From JBKBYG01 sp046313435 (lineage in GTDB: Bacteria > Pseudomonadota > Alphaproteobacteria > Rickettsiales > Arcanibacteraceae): a DNA stretch of 23,501 nucleotides. The stretch covers positions 1 through 23,501 of the forward strand of contig JBKBYG010000022.1 of NCBI GenBank assembly GCA_046313435.1. Direction: 5' to 3'. The notes under the pieces are model-generated. The model worked only from the letters and a program-made list of their open reading frames with translations, did not search any database and was not told where the DNA came from. Positions within the stretch are counted from its first letter, which is position 1. Every line of letters begins with the position of its first letter. Positions 1-8,394 of this stretch are shown one piece after another. The translations under genes and the position numbers were made by a program.

Positions 1-1185
1 AATCAGGCTATTAATGTTATTAAAGCTGAAGGTCGTTATAGATCATTTACTGATTTAGGAAGATATGCGGGTAAGTTTCCCTTAGCAAAAGACTATACTA
101 CTGGAAAGGATATAGTAGTTTGGTGTATTAATGATTATTTGGGAATGGGACAAAATCAAAAAGTTATTGATGCAGCAATTGAAACAATAAAGCTGATGGG
201 TGTGGGTGCAGGTGGCACACGTAACATTGGTGGAACTAATCACCCGTTAACTAAGCTTGAGCATGAGCTTGCAGATTTGCATCAAAAAGAAGCTGCTCTT
301 ATGTTCACTTCGGGATATGTTGCTAATGATGCTACCATTTCTACACTTGGTAAATTACTTCCTGAACTTATAATATTTTCTGATCAAAATAATCATGCCT
401 CAATAATTGAAGGAATTAGAAATAGTAAGGCTGAAAAATATATATTCAAGCATAATGATGCAGAAGATTTGGAAAGAATCCTTAAAAAAGTAGATATATC
501 AAGGCCAAAATTGATTATCTTTGAATCTATATATTCAATGGACGGAGATGTTTCACCTATAAAAGAAATTTGTAGATTAGCGAAGAAGTATAAAGCGCTA
601 ACATATATTGATGAAGTTCATACTGTCGGAGTATACGGCCCACGAGGAGGTGGCGTTGCAGAACGAGAAGGTTTAATGGATCAAATTGATATTATAGAAG
701 GGACATTAGCAAAAGGTTTTGGTGTTATTGGAGGATATATTGCAGCAAATAATCTAATTATTGATGCAATTAGGTCTTATGCGCCAGGATTTATATTTAC
801 TACTGCAATTCCCCCCTCGCTTGCGGCAGCTTCAATTGCGAGCATTAAATATTTAAAAGAAAGTAATTACGAACGTGAAAAAATCCAGGAAAGAACAGCA
901 AGATTAAAACATATGCTTAGAAAAGCAGGTATTAATTTTATAGAGAATGATAGTCATATGGTACTGATTTTAATAGGGGATCAATATTTAAGCCGTGAGG
1001 CTTCAAGAATATTACTTGAAGAATTTGATATATTTGTTCAGCATATTAATTATCCTACTGTACCTAAAGGGACAGAACGTTTGCGCATTTGTCCAACTCC
1101 TATGCATACAGATGAAATGATGGAAAAATTAGTAAATAGCTTGGTATTTGCTTTCAATAAACTTAAGTTAGAAGTGGCGGCGTAA
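1..1185 (+). CDS. hemA: 5-aminolevulinate synthase, 5' end outside window
   Basis: PLP enzyme condensing glycine with succinyl-CoA to 5-aminolevulinate, the first step of the C4 haem pathway typical of alphaproteobacteria. The frame is open back to base 1 (reading NQAINVIKAEGRYRSF, typical of the ALAS N-terminus), so the ATG at 139 is internal and only roughly the first ten residues are missing. Visible landmarks are the glycine-rich GVGAGGTRNIGGT segment, DEVHTVGVYGPRGGG with the PLP-contacting Asp, and GTLAKGFG with the Schiff-base lysine at codon 712-714. The C-terminal RLRICPTPMHT segment is also typical. The 394 residues present match the family's usual length of about 400. A 268-aa orphan starts 3 bases after the stop, suggesting co-transcription. 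Confidence 0.95.
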   Translation, partial: NQAINVIKAEGRYRSFTDLGRYAGKFPLAKDYTTGKDIVVWCINDYLGMGQNQKVIDAAIETIKLMGVGAGGTRNIGGTNHPLTKLEHELADLHQKEAALMFTSGYVANDATISTLGKLLPELIIFSDQNNHASIIEGIRNSKAEKYIFKHNDAEDLERILKKVDISRPKLIIFESIYSMDGDVSPIKEICRLAKKYKALTYIDEVHTVGVYGPRGGGVAEREGLMDQIDIIEGTLAKGFGVIGGYIAANNLIIDAIRSYAPGFIFTTAIPPSLAAASIASIKYLKESNYEREKIQERTARLKHMLRKAGINFIENDSHMVLILIGDQYLSREASRILLEEFDIFVQHINYPTVPKGTERLRICPTPMHTDEMMEKLVNSLVFAFNKLKLEVAA

Positions 1186-1188
1186 AAG

Positions 1189-1995
1189 ATGCAAAATAAT
1201 ATTGAAATACAACAACAATTGGAACTTATAAAATCTTTTCATACTCATATAAATTTTTTTGCATTAAATGAGAATGATTTTAATCCAGAATTTATTTGTA
1301 ATGAATTAAGTAAGCTTAATATATCTAGGGCTGAGCAAGAATATATTGATGCTCCAGAATTAAAACTTCAAAATTTTCTGAATAGTTTTAATAAAAATAT
1401 TATAACAGAACCTAATGGTAATAAAGTTTTTCATTTTAGTAAAACAAATATAGCAGGAATTGAACTAGCGATAGCAAGTAAAATAAAAAGAATCTTTGAC
1501 GACAAGTTAAATATTCTTGAGCAAAAAATGAATAAAGAGATTATACTTGACAATATTAATCAAGAGGAGATTTTTAATATTGTTAAAAATATTACCAGTA
1601 AAGAATTTAGCGGAATTTCTTTTAATGGAAATATTTTGTCAATTAAACCTTTAGAAAGTAGAAGTGATTCAATTGAATTACAGAAAAAGTTCAAAAGTTA
1701 CGGAGTCGCTTCAACAAGACGTAATCCTATAACTAATAGAGAAGATAGTCTGTATGATAAATCATTTATTCTAACAATTGAAGGTAAAGAGATACAAAGT
1801 TTAATAAAATATGGAAAAGATTTAACTAATAATGATCAAGCGCGTGAGAATTTAAAACGTCCTGTGCTTCTTAGAGATTCTCATATTTTAGCTCCTGAAG
1901 TTCAATCGCATTGGGCTGATGAGTGCTCACAAAATCATAAATCACCTGTTAAAAAGCAAAAAGGCAGTCCGTCTGCAAATTATAATTCTAGATGA
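1189..1995 (+). CDS. hypothetical protein (268 aa) between hemA and ntrY
   Basis: I do not recognise this protein. It is hydrophilic, has no obvious signal peptide or membrane segment, and is probably cytoplasmic. The N-terminal two thirds are rich in Lys, Asn, Glu and Ile and look helical. The last 40 residues are more polar and look disordered, with a basic patch (SPVKKQKGS). It starts 3 bases after the hemA stop and its TGA overlaps the ntrY ATG (ATGA at 1992-1995), so it is very likely translated from the same message and coupled to ntrY. No clear Shine-Dalgarno lies ahead of its ATG, which also fits coupling to hemA. Base use resembles its neighbours. Being a real gene is well supported by the 5' and 3' packing; its function is unknown. 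Confidence 0.75.
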   Translation: MQNNIEIQQQLELIKSFHTHINFFALNENDFNPEFICNELSKLNISRAEQEYIDAPELKLQNFLNSFNKNIITEPNGNKVFHFSKTNIAGIELAIASKIKRIFDDKLNILEQKMNKEIILDNINQEEIFNIVKNITSKEFSGISFNGNILSIKPLESRSDSIELQKKFKSYGVASTRRNPITNREDSLYDKSFILTIEGKEIQSLIKYGKDLTNNDQARENLKRPVLLRDSHILAPEVQSHWADECSQNHKSPVKKQKGSPSANYNSR

Positions 1996-4172
1996 AGAAT
2001 TTTAAAGATATATTCAATTTATTTTTATTATATTTAAATAAAATACAATCAAGCAAAAAATTAGCAATAATTTTAATAATTGCTGCTACCTTATCAGCTA
2101 TTGCAACTTATAGTGCTATAACAAGAAGCTCAAATCTACTTGATACTGATTCTTATTCAATTCAAGGATTAATACTTGTAAACTTAGTTTTATTTTTAGC
2201 TTTAACAATAGTTATATCCCGGCGGCTTTTTAGCTTATGGATAAGAAGAAATAAGATTATAGAAGGTTCTCGCTTACAGACAAGAATAGTTTTAATGTTT
2301 AGCTTAGTATCTAGTATCCCTACTATAATTGTTGCAATTTTTTCAGTGCTTTTTTTTAATTATGGTATTGAATCTTGGTTTAATGAAAGAGTTAGTACTG
2401 CTTTAAGTGAATCCGTAGCAGTGGCTGAGCATTATTTTATTGAACATACTGAAAATATAAAGGCCGATGCTTTTGCAATGGCAAGTGATCTTAATGCACA
2501 AGCATATGAGCTTTATAATAATATTGGTTTCTTTAATAAAGTTGTTTCAAGCCAAGCCTTGCTTAGATTGCTTTCAGAAGGATTAGTATTTCGAGGCGAC
2601 AAAATGATTCTAGCCAAAACTAATATGAGCTTTTCGTTAATTTATGAATTAGAAAGATTGCCACAAAATTTGATTCAAAGAGCAAGTAATGGAGAAATAG
2701 TAATCTTAACAAATGATACAAAAGATAGAGTTAGAGCGCTTATCAAATTGGATAAATTCTTTGATACTTATTTATTGGTTGGTAGGCCTGTTGATAAGCA
2801 AGTAATTGAGCATATGCATAATACTCAAGGTGCTGTTAATGAATATAAAAGGTTAAAATCACAAATTTCTTCTCTTAGAATTCAATTTTTAATCATTTTT
2901 GTAATTGTATCTTTACTCTTATTACTTACTGCTATATGGCTCGGTATATTATTCGCTAGCGCATTAGTAAAACCAATTAGTACTCTTATATACATAACAG
3001 AAAAGATAAAAATAGGCGATTTATCTGCTCGTATTGAAAAAGTTGGGCCAGAAAATGATGAAATTGCAACCTTAGAGCGTGCATTTAATTTAATGGCTGA
3101 TAGATTAGAGTACCAAAGAAACGAGCTTATTGCCGCTTCCAAGCAAATTGATTCAAGAAGACATTTTAGCGAAACAATTTTGACTGAGCTTTCATCAGGT
3201 GTAATTGCATTGTCAATAAATAAAAGAATTACCATGTTAAATAGGGCTGCTGGAATACATCTTAATATATTGCCTAAAGAAGTAATAGGCAAGAATTTCA
3301 ATGACGTATGTAACGAAATGGAAGAGTTGCTCGATGAAGCAATGAAGAATACACATGCTACGGGTGAAATAGTTATAGTTAGAGGAGGTAGGAAAGCAAT
3401 ATGGTTGGTAAGTATAATAGTAGAGAAGCTTGAGAATGATATTAAAGGTTTTATTATAACATTTGATGATATTACTGCACTAGTTAATGCACAAAGAAGT
3501 GCTGCATGGGCTGATGTAGCTAGAAGAATTGCTCATGAAATTAAAAATCCATTAACTCCTATTAAACTTGCCGCTGAAAGAATTAAGAAGAAATATAGTA
3601 ATGAAATATCAGATGTAGAAACGTTTAACAAATATAATGAGACAATTATAAGACATGCAACAGAGATAGGAAAAATAGTAGAGGAATTTGTGAATTTTGC
3701 TAGAATGCCTCCGCCAAATTTTACAAATGTTAGTTTGATAAATTTAATAAAAGATACAATATTTTCAAGGAAGTGTGTATGTCCAAATATTAAATATATA
3801 GTAAATATTCCTGAAACTTCAGAAATAATAATTAATTGTGATCCTGCCCAAATCAATCAAGCAATTACAAATTTGTTGAAAAATTCTGAAGAAGCTATTG
3901 AATCTGTTGAAAATAATAACGGTATCATTGAAATTAGTTTAACAATAGAAGAAAATTTTGTAGTAATAATAATTATTGATAACGGCGAAGGATTTCCAAC
4001 AAAAATTTTTGAGCGTTTAACTGAGCCTTATATAACAACTAAAACCAAGGGTACAGGTTTAGGGTTAGCTATAGTAAAAAAAATACTCATTGATCATAAT
4101 GCAACATTAGAATTTTTTAATTCTGAAGAAGAGAAAAAAGGAGCAATGGTAAAAATAAAGTTTCCGTTATAA
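1992..4172 (+). CDS. ntrY: NtrY-family sensor histidine kinase
   Basis: Membrane sensor kinase, expected to phosphorylate NtrX encoded just downstream. The 726-aa protein has the NtrY layout. There are three N-terminal membrane segments (about 23-44, 57-81, 103-126), a periplasmic region, a fourth membrane segment (about 296-325), HAMP (about 326-378) and a PAS-like domain (about 385-495). The HisKA domain carries the phospho-acceptor His515 in RIAHEIKNPLTPIKL. The ATPase domain has an N-box Asn631 (NLLKNSEEA), a DNGEGF G1 box and GTGLGLAIVKK (687 onward). Nothing essential appears missing. Its start overlaps the upstream stop. In other alphaproteobacteria NtrY/NtrX respond to nitrogen or redox state; which signal applies here cannot be read from sequence. 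Confidence 0.95.
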   Translation: MKNFKDIFNLFLLYLNKIQSSKKLAIILIIAATLSAIATYSAITRSSNLLDTDSYSIQGLILVNLVLFLALTIVISRRLFSLWIRRNKIIEGSRLQTRIVLMFSLVSSIPTIIVAIFSVLFFNYGIESWFNERVSTALSESVAVAEHYFIEHTENIKADAFAMASDLNAQAYELYNNIGFFNKVVSSQALLRLLSEGLVFRGDKMILAKTNMSFSLIYELERLPQNLIQRASNGEIVILTNDTKDRVRALIKLDKFFDTYLLVGRPVDKQVIEHMHNTQGAVNEYKRLKSQISSLRIQFLIIFVIVSLLLLLTAIWLGILFASALVKPISTLIYITEKIKIGDLSARIEKVGPENDEIATLERAFNLMADRLEYQRNELIAASKQIDSRRHFSETILTELSSGVIALSINKRITMLNRAAGIHLNILPKEVIGKNFNDVCNEMEELLDEAMKNTHATGEIVIVRGGRKAIWLVSIIVEKLENDIKGFIITFDDITALVNAQRSAAWADVARRIAHEIKNPLTPIKLAAERIKKKYSNEISDVETFNKYNETIIRHATEIGKIVEEFVNFARMPPPNFTNVSLINLIKDTIFSRKCVCPNIKYIVNIPETSEIIINCDPAQINQAITNLLKNSEEAIESVENNNGIIEISLTIEENFVVIIIIDNGEGFPTKIFERLTEPYITTKTKGTGLGLAIVKKILIDHNATLEFFNSEEEKKGAMVKIKFPL

Positions 4173-4250
4173 AATTTTTATTTACCTATAATTATAAATT
4201 TGTATAATCCACAACTTAAACAATACTTTAAATAAAGAGAAAAATTATAT

Positions 4251-5660
4251 ATGCCTTACGATATATTAGTTATTGATGATGAAGCTGATATTAGAGAATT
4301 AGTTTGTGATATTCTAAAAGATGAAGGATATACAACTAGAAGCGCTGCAGAAAGCATGGAAACATTCAAGCTTATAAATGAGCACGTGCCGACAGTAGTA
4401 ATTTTAGATATATGGCTACAAGGAAGTGAGCTTGATGGATTAGGCATATTAGAAATTTTAAAGAAGAAATATCCTACCCTTCCAGTAATTATAATTAGCG
4501 GTCATGGTACTATTGAAACAGCTGTAAGTGCAATCAAAATGGGTGCATATGATTATATTGAGAAGCCTTTTACAGAAGACAAACTTGTAACCACTACTAA
4601 AAGAGCTTGTGAGTTATCGAAGCTTTTAAAAGAAAACTACGAACTGCGATTAACAAATAAGTATAAAAATGAGTTTATAGGTAATTCTCAACCGATAATA
4701 CAAATTAAATCTCTTGTTGATAAAGTTGCTCCTACTGCAAGCAGAATATTAATTACAGGTGAATCTGGCACGGGAAAAGAGCTACTTGCGAAATTGATAC
4801 ATAAGAAGTCAAAGCGCACAAAAGAACCATTTATAATTTTAAATACAATTGGCATGAATCCTAATGAGGTTGATTCAGAGCTATTTGGTGATGATGAAAT
4901 GCCTAGTATAAATGGACAACCTAGAAAAATAGGAGCATTAGAATTAGCGCATGGTGGTACTTTATATATAGATGAAGTAGCAGATTTGTCATTAAATATT
5001 CAAAATAAGTTTTTGAGATTTCTTCTGGATCAGACAATTGAAAGGCCTAAAGCTGGAAAAAAATTCAAAGTTGATGTCCGAATTATAACTTCCACTAGTC
5101 AAGATTTGCAAAAGAGGATTAATGAAGGTAAATTTAGACAAGATTTATTTTATAGATTAAATGTAGTGCCTATAAAATTACCAAGACTAAGCGAACGCAA
5201 AGAAGATATAGCATTATTAAGCGAGTATTTTATTAAATTTTTATCTGAGACTTCTGGTTTGGGCTCAAGAAAATTGACAGAAGAAACAATAGTTGGAATG
5301 CAGAATTATTCTTGGCCGGGAAACATAAGGCAATTACGTAATGTAATTGAATGGCTTTTAATTATGATGCAAGGGTCAGAAGAAGAATATATTACAATTA
5401 ATATGCTGCCTCCAGAAATAATTTCAACTGAGAATAATATAATTAAATCAGAAAACAGTAATATGCTTACATTACCTCTTCGAGAAGCAAGAGAGATATT
5501 TGAAAGACAATATTTAGTAACCCAAATGGGTAGATTTGATGGGAATATTTCAAAAACTGCTGCTTTTGTAGGAATGGAACGATCAGCTTTACACAGAAAG
5601 CTTAAATCACTTAATATACATTCTATAAATTCATTAAATGAAGAGGATATGTTAGTATGA
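4251..5660 (+). CDS. ntrX: NtrX-family response regulator (AAA+), lacking GAFTGA
   Basis: Response regulator partner of NtrY. The receiver domain (about 1-120) has the acidic pair Asp9/Asp10, phospho-acceptor Asp53 (VVILDIW) and Lys105 (EKPF). The AAA+ domain has Walker A GESGTGKE (170-177) and a Walker B-type TLYIDE (238-242). A Fis-type helix-turn-helix closes the protein (NISKTAAFVGMERSALHRKL). Where sigma-54 activators carry the GAFTGA loop after ELFG, this protein reads DDEMPSINGQPRKIGALELA, so direct sigma-54 remodelling is unlikely and it may act as an ordinary DNA-binding regulator. It lies 78 bases after ntrY, and its TGA overlaps the ATG of the next gene (ATGA at 5657-5660). Its 469 aa are usual for NtrX. 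Confidence 0.93.
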   Translation: MPYDILVIDDEADIRELVCDILKDEGYTTRSAAESMETFKLINEHVPTVVILDIWLQGSELDGLGILEILKKKYPTLPVIIISGHGTIETAVSAIKMGAYDYIEKPFTEDKLVTTTKRACELSKLLKENYELRLTNKYKNEFIGNSQPIIQIKSLVDKVAPTASRILITGESGTGKELLAKLIHKKSKRTKEPFIILNTIGMNPNEVDSELFGDDEMPSINGQPRKIGALELAHGGTLYIDEVADLSLNIQNKFLRFLLDQTIERPKAGKKFKVDVRIITSTSQDLQKRINEGKFRQDLFYRLNVVPIKLPRLSERKEDIALLSEYFIKFLSETSGLGSRKLTEETIVGMQNYSWPGNIRQLRNVIEWLLIMMQGSEEEYITINMLPPEIISTENNIIKSENSNMLTLPLREAREIFERQYLVTQMGRFDGNISKTAAFVGMERSALHRKLKSLNIHSINSLNEEDMLV

Positions 5661-5965
5661 AGATTAGGCGTAATATTCTACTATTAATTATATTATTAAA
5701 TATTCCTATTGCATTTTCTTCTGAAGACAAACTTAATTTTAGTGATATAAAATATACCGGTTCACCTATACAAACTTTATCTAATAAAGTAAATATTTCA
5801 ACTTTTATTGGAAATCCATTTAATAGATATAGTGGCGGCTCTTCAATGTGGACTTTCCAAAGAAAACTACGATCAAAAGATTTTGTTTGGTTTAGACATA
5901 CTACAAATGGGTTATTTTGTGTTTTGTTAATCTGGATAATACTTTTTTATAGATTTTGGCGATAG
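5657..5965 (+). CDS. small membrane/exported protein coupled to ntrX
   Basis: Unrecognised 102-aa protein. The N-terminus MKIRRNILLLIILLNIPIAFSS is a signal peptide or signal anchor, with a possible cleavage after AFS or FSS. A middle region of about 60 residues follows, rich in Ser, Asn and Gly, then one hydrophobic segment near the C-terminus (about 84-98, FCVLLIWIILFY) ending in a basic FWR tail. This predicts a single-span protein with an exported loop, or a hairpin if the signal is uncleaved. Its ATG overlaps the ntrX TGA, so it is probably translationally coupled to the two-component pair and could be an accessory to NtrY signalling; that role is inference from position only. Confidence 0.7.
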   Translation: MKIRRNILLLIILLNIPIAFSSEDKLNFSDIKYTGSPIQTLSNKVNISTFIGNPFNRYSGGSSMWTFQRKLRSKDFVWFRHTTNGLFCVLLIWIILFYRFWR

Positions 5966-6002
5966 AGGAAACTGAAGCTTAAAAAATAAAGCAATATTAA
6001 TC

Positions 6003-6020
6003 ACACTATATGTTTAGTGT
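6003..6020 (+). terminator. weak hairpin after the ntrYX run
   Basis: ACACTA at 6003-6008 and TAGTGT at 6015-6020 form a perfect 6-bp stem with a 6-base loop. No clean T-run follows, so termination here is only possible. It is the only hairpin I see in the 140-base gap before the DUF1653 gene. Confidence 0.25.
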
Positions 6021-6105
6021 TGTAGCATTATAATTTAATTGATGAACCTTATTCAAATACTTACTTTAACTTTGAGGTAAAATAATTATTAAAATAAGAA
6101 AAATT

Positions 6106-6345
6106 ATGCGTTTAGGAATATATCAACATTATAATGGTAATTTTTATCAAGTTTTAAGCATCGCAAGACACTCAGAAACATTAGAAGAATTGGTAATTTA
6201 TCAAGCTTTGCAAGGTGATTACGGAGTTTGGGCTAGACCTTTAAATATGTTCAAAGAAAAACTAAATATAGATAATAAAAGAATTGAACGCTTTAAATTC
6301 GTTCAAGAAAATTTTTTGACAGTCCCGGAAGTAAAAGGAAAATAA
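6106..6345 (+). CDS. DUF1653 domain protein
   Basis: Small cytoplasmic protein of 79 aa that is almost entirely one DUF1653 domain. The family signature is visible in order: GIYQHYNGNFYQVLSIARHSET, ELVIYQAL, then VWARPLNMFKE and a final RF segment. The family is widespread in bacteria and its biochemical role is not established, so none is given here. It stands alone, with a 140-base gap before it and a strong hairpin shared with the convergent sodB after it. The upstream AAGAAAAATT is only a weak Shine-Dalgarno. Confidence 0.88.
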   Translation: MRLGIYQHYNGNFYQVLSIARHSETLEELVIYQALQGDYGVWARPLNMFKEKLNIDNKRIERFKFVQENFLTVPEVKGK

Positions 6346-6350
6346 GAAAA

Positions 6351-6395
6351 TTCCAGTTTAAATCTTATATTATATCTAAACTGGAAATATTTTTA
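6351..6395. terminator. bidirectional terminator between DUF1653 gene and sodB
   Basis: TTCCAGTTTA (6351-6360) and TAAACTGGAA (6377-6386) form a perfect 10-bp stem with a 16-base loop. On the + strand the tail is ATATTTTTAAA; on the - strand it is TTTTCTTATTTT. It sits exactly between two converging genes, so it can serve both. Confidence 0.8.
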
Positions 6396-6401
6396 AAAAA
6401 C

Positions 6402-7055
6402 TTACTTTGAATTTTGATAATTTTCTTCAGCAAAATCCCAATTTGCTAATTTTTCAAAGAATATTGACAGATAATCTGGCCTGCGATTCTGAAAATCCAG
6501 ATAATACGCATGTTCCCAAACATCACAAGTAAGTAGTGCAATTTGATTATGAACAAGCGGTAAATCAGCGTTAGCAGTTTTAGTAACTTTTAATTTTCCA
6601 TTTTCAAGAACTAGCCAAGCCCATCCACTGCCGAATTGAGTAGCACCTGCAGCCTTAAAATCATCTTTAAACTTCTCGAAGCTGCCAAAATCTTCATTTA
6701 TTTTATTTGCAAGCTCACCTTTAGGTTCACCTCCTCCATTAGGTTTCATAGAATGCCAATAAAATGTATGATTCCAAATTTGTGCTGTATTGTTAAATAT
6801 TCCGGCTTTACTTGGGTCTTTAGCACTAATATTTATTATTTCTTCCAATGATTTATCATTAAGATCTGTATCTTTTATTAAGTTATTTAAATTAGTAACA
6901 TATGCTTGATGATGCTTTCCATGATGAAAATCTAATGTAGAGCTACTAATACTAGGTTCTAAAGCTTTTTTATCATATGGAAGATTAGGTAAAATAAAAG
7001 GTGCTTTAACCTGGTTTATTTGCTTTTCTAATAAAGCTTGTGATATTTTATTCAT
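6402..7055 (-). CDS. sodB: superoxide dismutase, Fe type
   Basis: Cytoplasmic superoxide dismutase converting superoxide to peroxide and oxygen. Metal ligands are His44 (FHHGKHH), His96 (IWNHTFYW), Asp178 and His182 (CDVWEHAYY). Gln92 in the N-terminal metal domain together with ATQFGSGWAWL points to the iron type. The 217 aa include about 18 residues before the usual first strand (ILPNLPYDKKAL). No other in-frame ATG exists before the core, so the extension is real, and from memory Rickettsia SodB has a similar one. The family's EPHIS reads EPSIS here (Ser35). The ATG has AAGGG about 6 bases ahead and a TATAAT close upstream. It converges with the DUF1653 gene and diverges from the phytoene-synthase-like gene. 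Confidence 0.95.
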   Translation of the reverse strand: MNKISQALLEKQINQVKAPFILPNLPYDKKALEPSISSSTLDFHHGKHHQAYVTNLNNLIKDTDLNDKSLEEIINISAKDPSKAGIFNNTAQIWNHTFYWHSMKPNGGGEPKGELANKINEDFGSFEKFKDDFKAAGATQFGSGWAWLVLENGKLKVTKTANADLPLVHNQIALLTCDVWEHAYYLDFQNRRPDYLSIFFEKLANWDFAEENYQNSK

Positions 7056-7071
7056 GATAACCCTTTTAATA

Positions 7072-7108
7072 ATTATAGCAAATTTTGAAAGAAAACTGTT
7101 TCAAATTT
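7072..7108 (-). promoter_or_regulatory. sodB promoter region with inverted repeat
   Basis: On the minus strand a perfect -10 TATAAT lies at 7072-7077, giving a leader of only about 10-15 bases before the sodB ATG. Just upstream, AAATTTTGAAA (7080-7090) and TTTCAAATTT (7099-7108) form an imperfect inverted repeat of a size suited to a dimeric regulator, overlapping the -35 area. The -10 is convincing by sequence; the operator is inference and could be chance in AT-rich DNA. Confidence 0.4.
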
Positions 7109-7178
7109 CTTGTTTTTGATTACCATAGTAGTATTAAAATTAGATTTTACAAGAATATTTATAGTTAGATGATTAAAA

Positions 7179-7976
7179 ATGAACAAAATCACACTCGAAA
7201 AAAACTTTATAGAAGATTTAAAGAAAAATTATTATGAGCTTTATATTATTTGTTTGCTGCTTAATAAAGAGTATACAGAGAAATTACTTACTATAATTAG
7301 CATATTTATCGAAATAAATTCGATACCTAGTAAAATAAATGATAAAATGATTGGATATGTAAGATTTGCTTGGTGGAGAGAGGCTCTTGAAAATATTAGT
7401 GATTCCAAGCCAAATAATCATCCCCTTATTTCAAAATTCTCTAAATTTTCTGATGAAATAAAAATATATTTTTTAAAGGAAATTATTGATGGTTGTGAGC
7501 TTGAGCTTGAAGAAGAAATAGATGAATATAATTTAAATCAGATAATACTAAAAAAGTATAATTCATTATTACTGTTGCTTGAAAATATTCTTGAATATAA
7601 TACAGCTGGAGAACATGAAAATTTTGCTAATCTATCAGTTGCATTTTTTATTATAATTGAAGCTATTATAAAAGGTAATAAGAAGAGTTTGAAAAATTTA
7701 AAACTTCTTAATAGAAGTAATTTTAACGTAAAAGATCGCGCATATATAGAAGAATTAATAAATTTTGCTATTAAAAAAATATATATTACAGAAAAAAATT
7801 ATAAATTCTTTAAAGGCGATCTTTTAGTTAATTTAATTGTTACTGCGTTAAAGTTCTATATAAATCACGTTCAAAAAAATGATTTTAATATTAGCAGATT
7901 AAATATAAATGGATTTAGGTTTAAATTACTAATTATTTTATTTATAAAAAAAATTAGAATTCGCCTTCAATTTTAG
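7179..7976 (+). CDS. squalene/phytoene synthase family protein, NDUFAF6-like
   Basis: The protein (265 aa) has the signature VRFAWWREALENI (61-73) followed by NHPL (80-83), diagnostic of the alphaproteobacterial squalene/phytoene-synthase-like family that includes mitochondrial NDUFAF6, a complex I assembly factor. The aspartate-rich DxxxD prenyl-diphosphate motifs of true synthases are not visible: the first would-be site reads VRFAWWREA and later helices are Lys/Asn/Ile rich. Terpene synthesis is therefore unlikely, and a role in respiratory complex assembly is the better guess. Length and the hydrophobic C-terminal LLIILFIKK suit the family. Its last 23 bases overlap the 3' end of the convergent copper chaperone gene. 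Confidence 0.8.
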   Translation: MNKITLEKNFIEDLKKNYYELYIICLLLNKEYTEKLLTIISIFIEINSIPSKINDKMIGYVRFAWWREALENISDSKPNNHPLISKFSKFSDEIKIYFLKEIIDGCELELEEEIDEYNLNQIILKKYNSLLLLLENILEYNTAGEHENFANLSVAFFIIIEAIIKGNKKSLKNLKLLNRSNFNVKDRAYIEELINFAIKKIYITEKNYKFFKGDLLVNLIVTALKFYINHVQKNDFNISRLNINGFRFKLLIILFIKKIRIRLQF

Positions 7977-8394
7977 AAATTTTTCCTTTTATCTCAATTT
8001 TACCAGCTTTTTCAAAAATTAAATTAAGTGTAAATTCATCACCTTCTTTAAGTTCAGTTTTTAAACCTATCAACATAATATGTATATTATGTGGAGCAAG
8101 TAAAACTGAGCCTTTAGAAGGTATAGCTAACTTATCAATTTTAATCATTTGATGAATATTGTTACTTACAACAGTTTTATGAATTTCACAATTTTCTGCA
8201 ATATTGGTTTCTGCACTTAAGAGGATATCTATTTCTTCAGAATTATTACTGATATCCATGTAGGCAGCACTATTGCCTAGTTTCCCCATTGAAGGGCGGG
8301 CTTGGAGGTTTTTAACTTCAATATTTGCAAACGCATTTGTAGCAAATGATATAAATGTAGAAATGATAATAAGAATAAGAAAACTTTTTTTCAT
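7954..8394 (-). CDS. periplasmic PCu(A)C copper chaperone
   Basis: Exported copper(I) chaperone of the PCu(A)C (DUF461) family, which helps load copper into cytochrome c oxidase. A signal peptide spans residues 1-23 or so (hydrophobic core FLILIIISTFISF, cleavage after AFA). The family metal motif H-x10-M-x21-H-x-M is matched exactly by His72, Met83, His105 and Met107 (HIMLIGL). Length of 146 aa is normal. The start is supported by a perfect AAGGAG about 6 bases before the ATG. It overlaps tail-to-tail with the NDUFAF6-like gene, so both neighbours may serve respiratory-chain assembly. No SCO or cox gene is visible in the window. Confidence 0.93.
   Translation of the reverse strand: MKKSFLILIIISTFISFATNAFANIEVKNLQARPSMGKLGNSAAYMDISNNSEEIDILLSAETNIAENCEIHKTVVSNNIHQMIKIDKLAIPSKGSVLLAPHNIHIMLIGLKTELKEGDEFTLNLIFEKAGKIEIKGKISKIEGEF

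Noticed and set aside
2882..3856. Minus-strand frames inside ntrY
   Set aside because: They are antisense shadows of a gene with fully conserved kinase domains.
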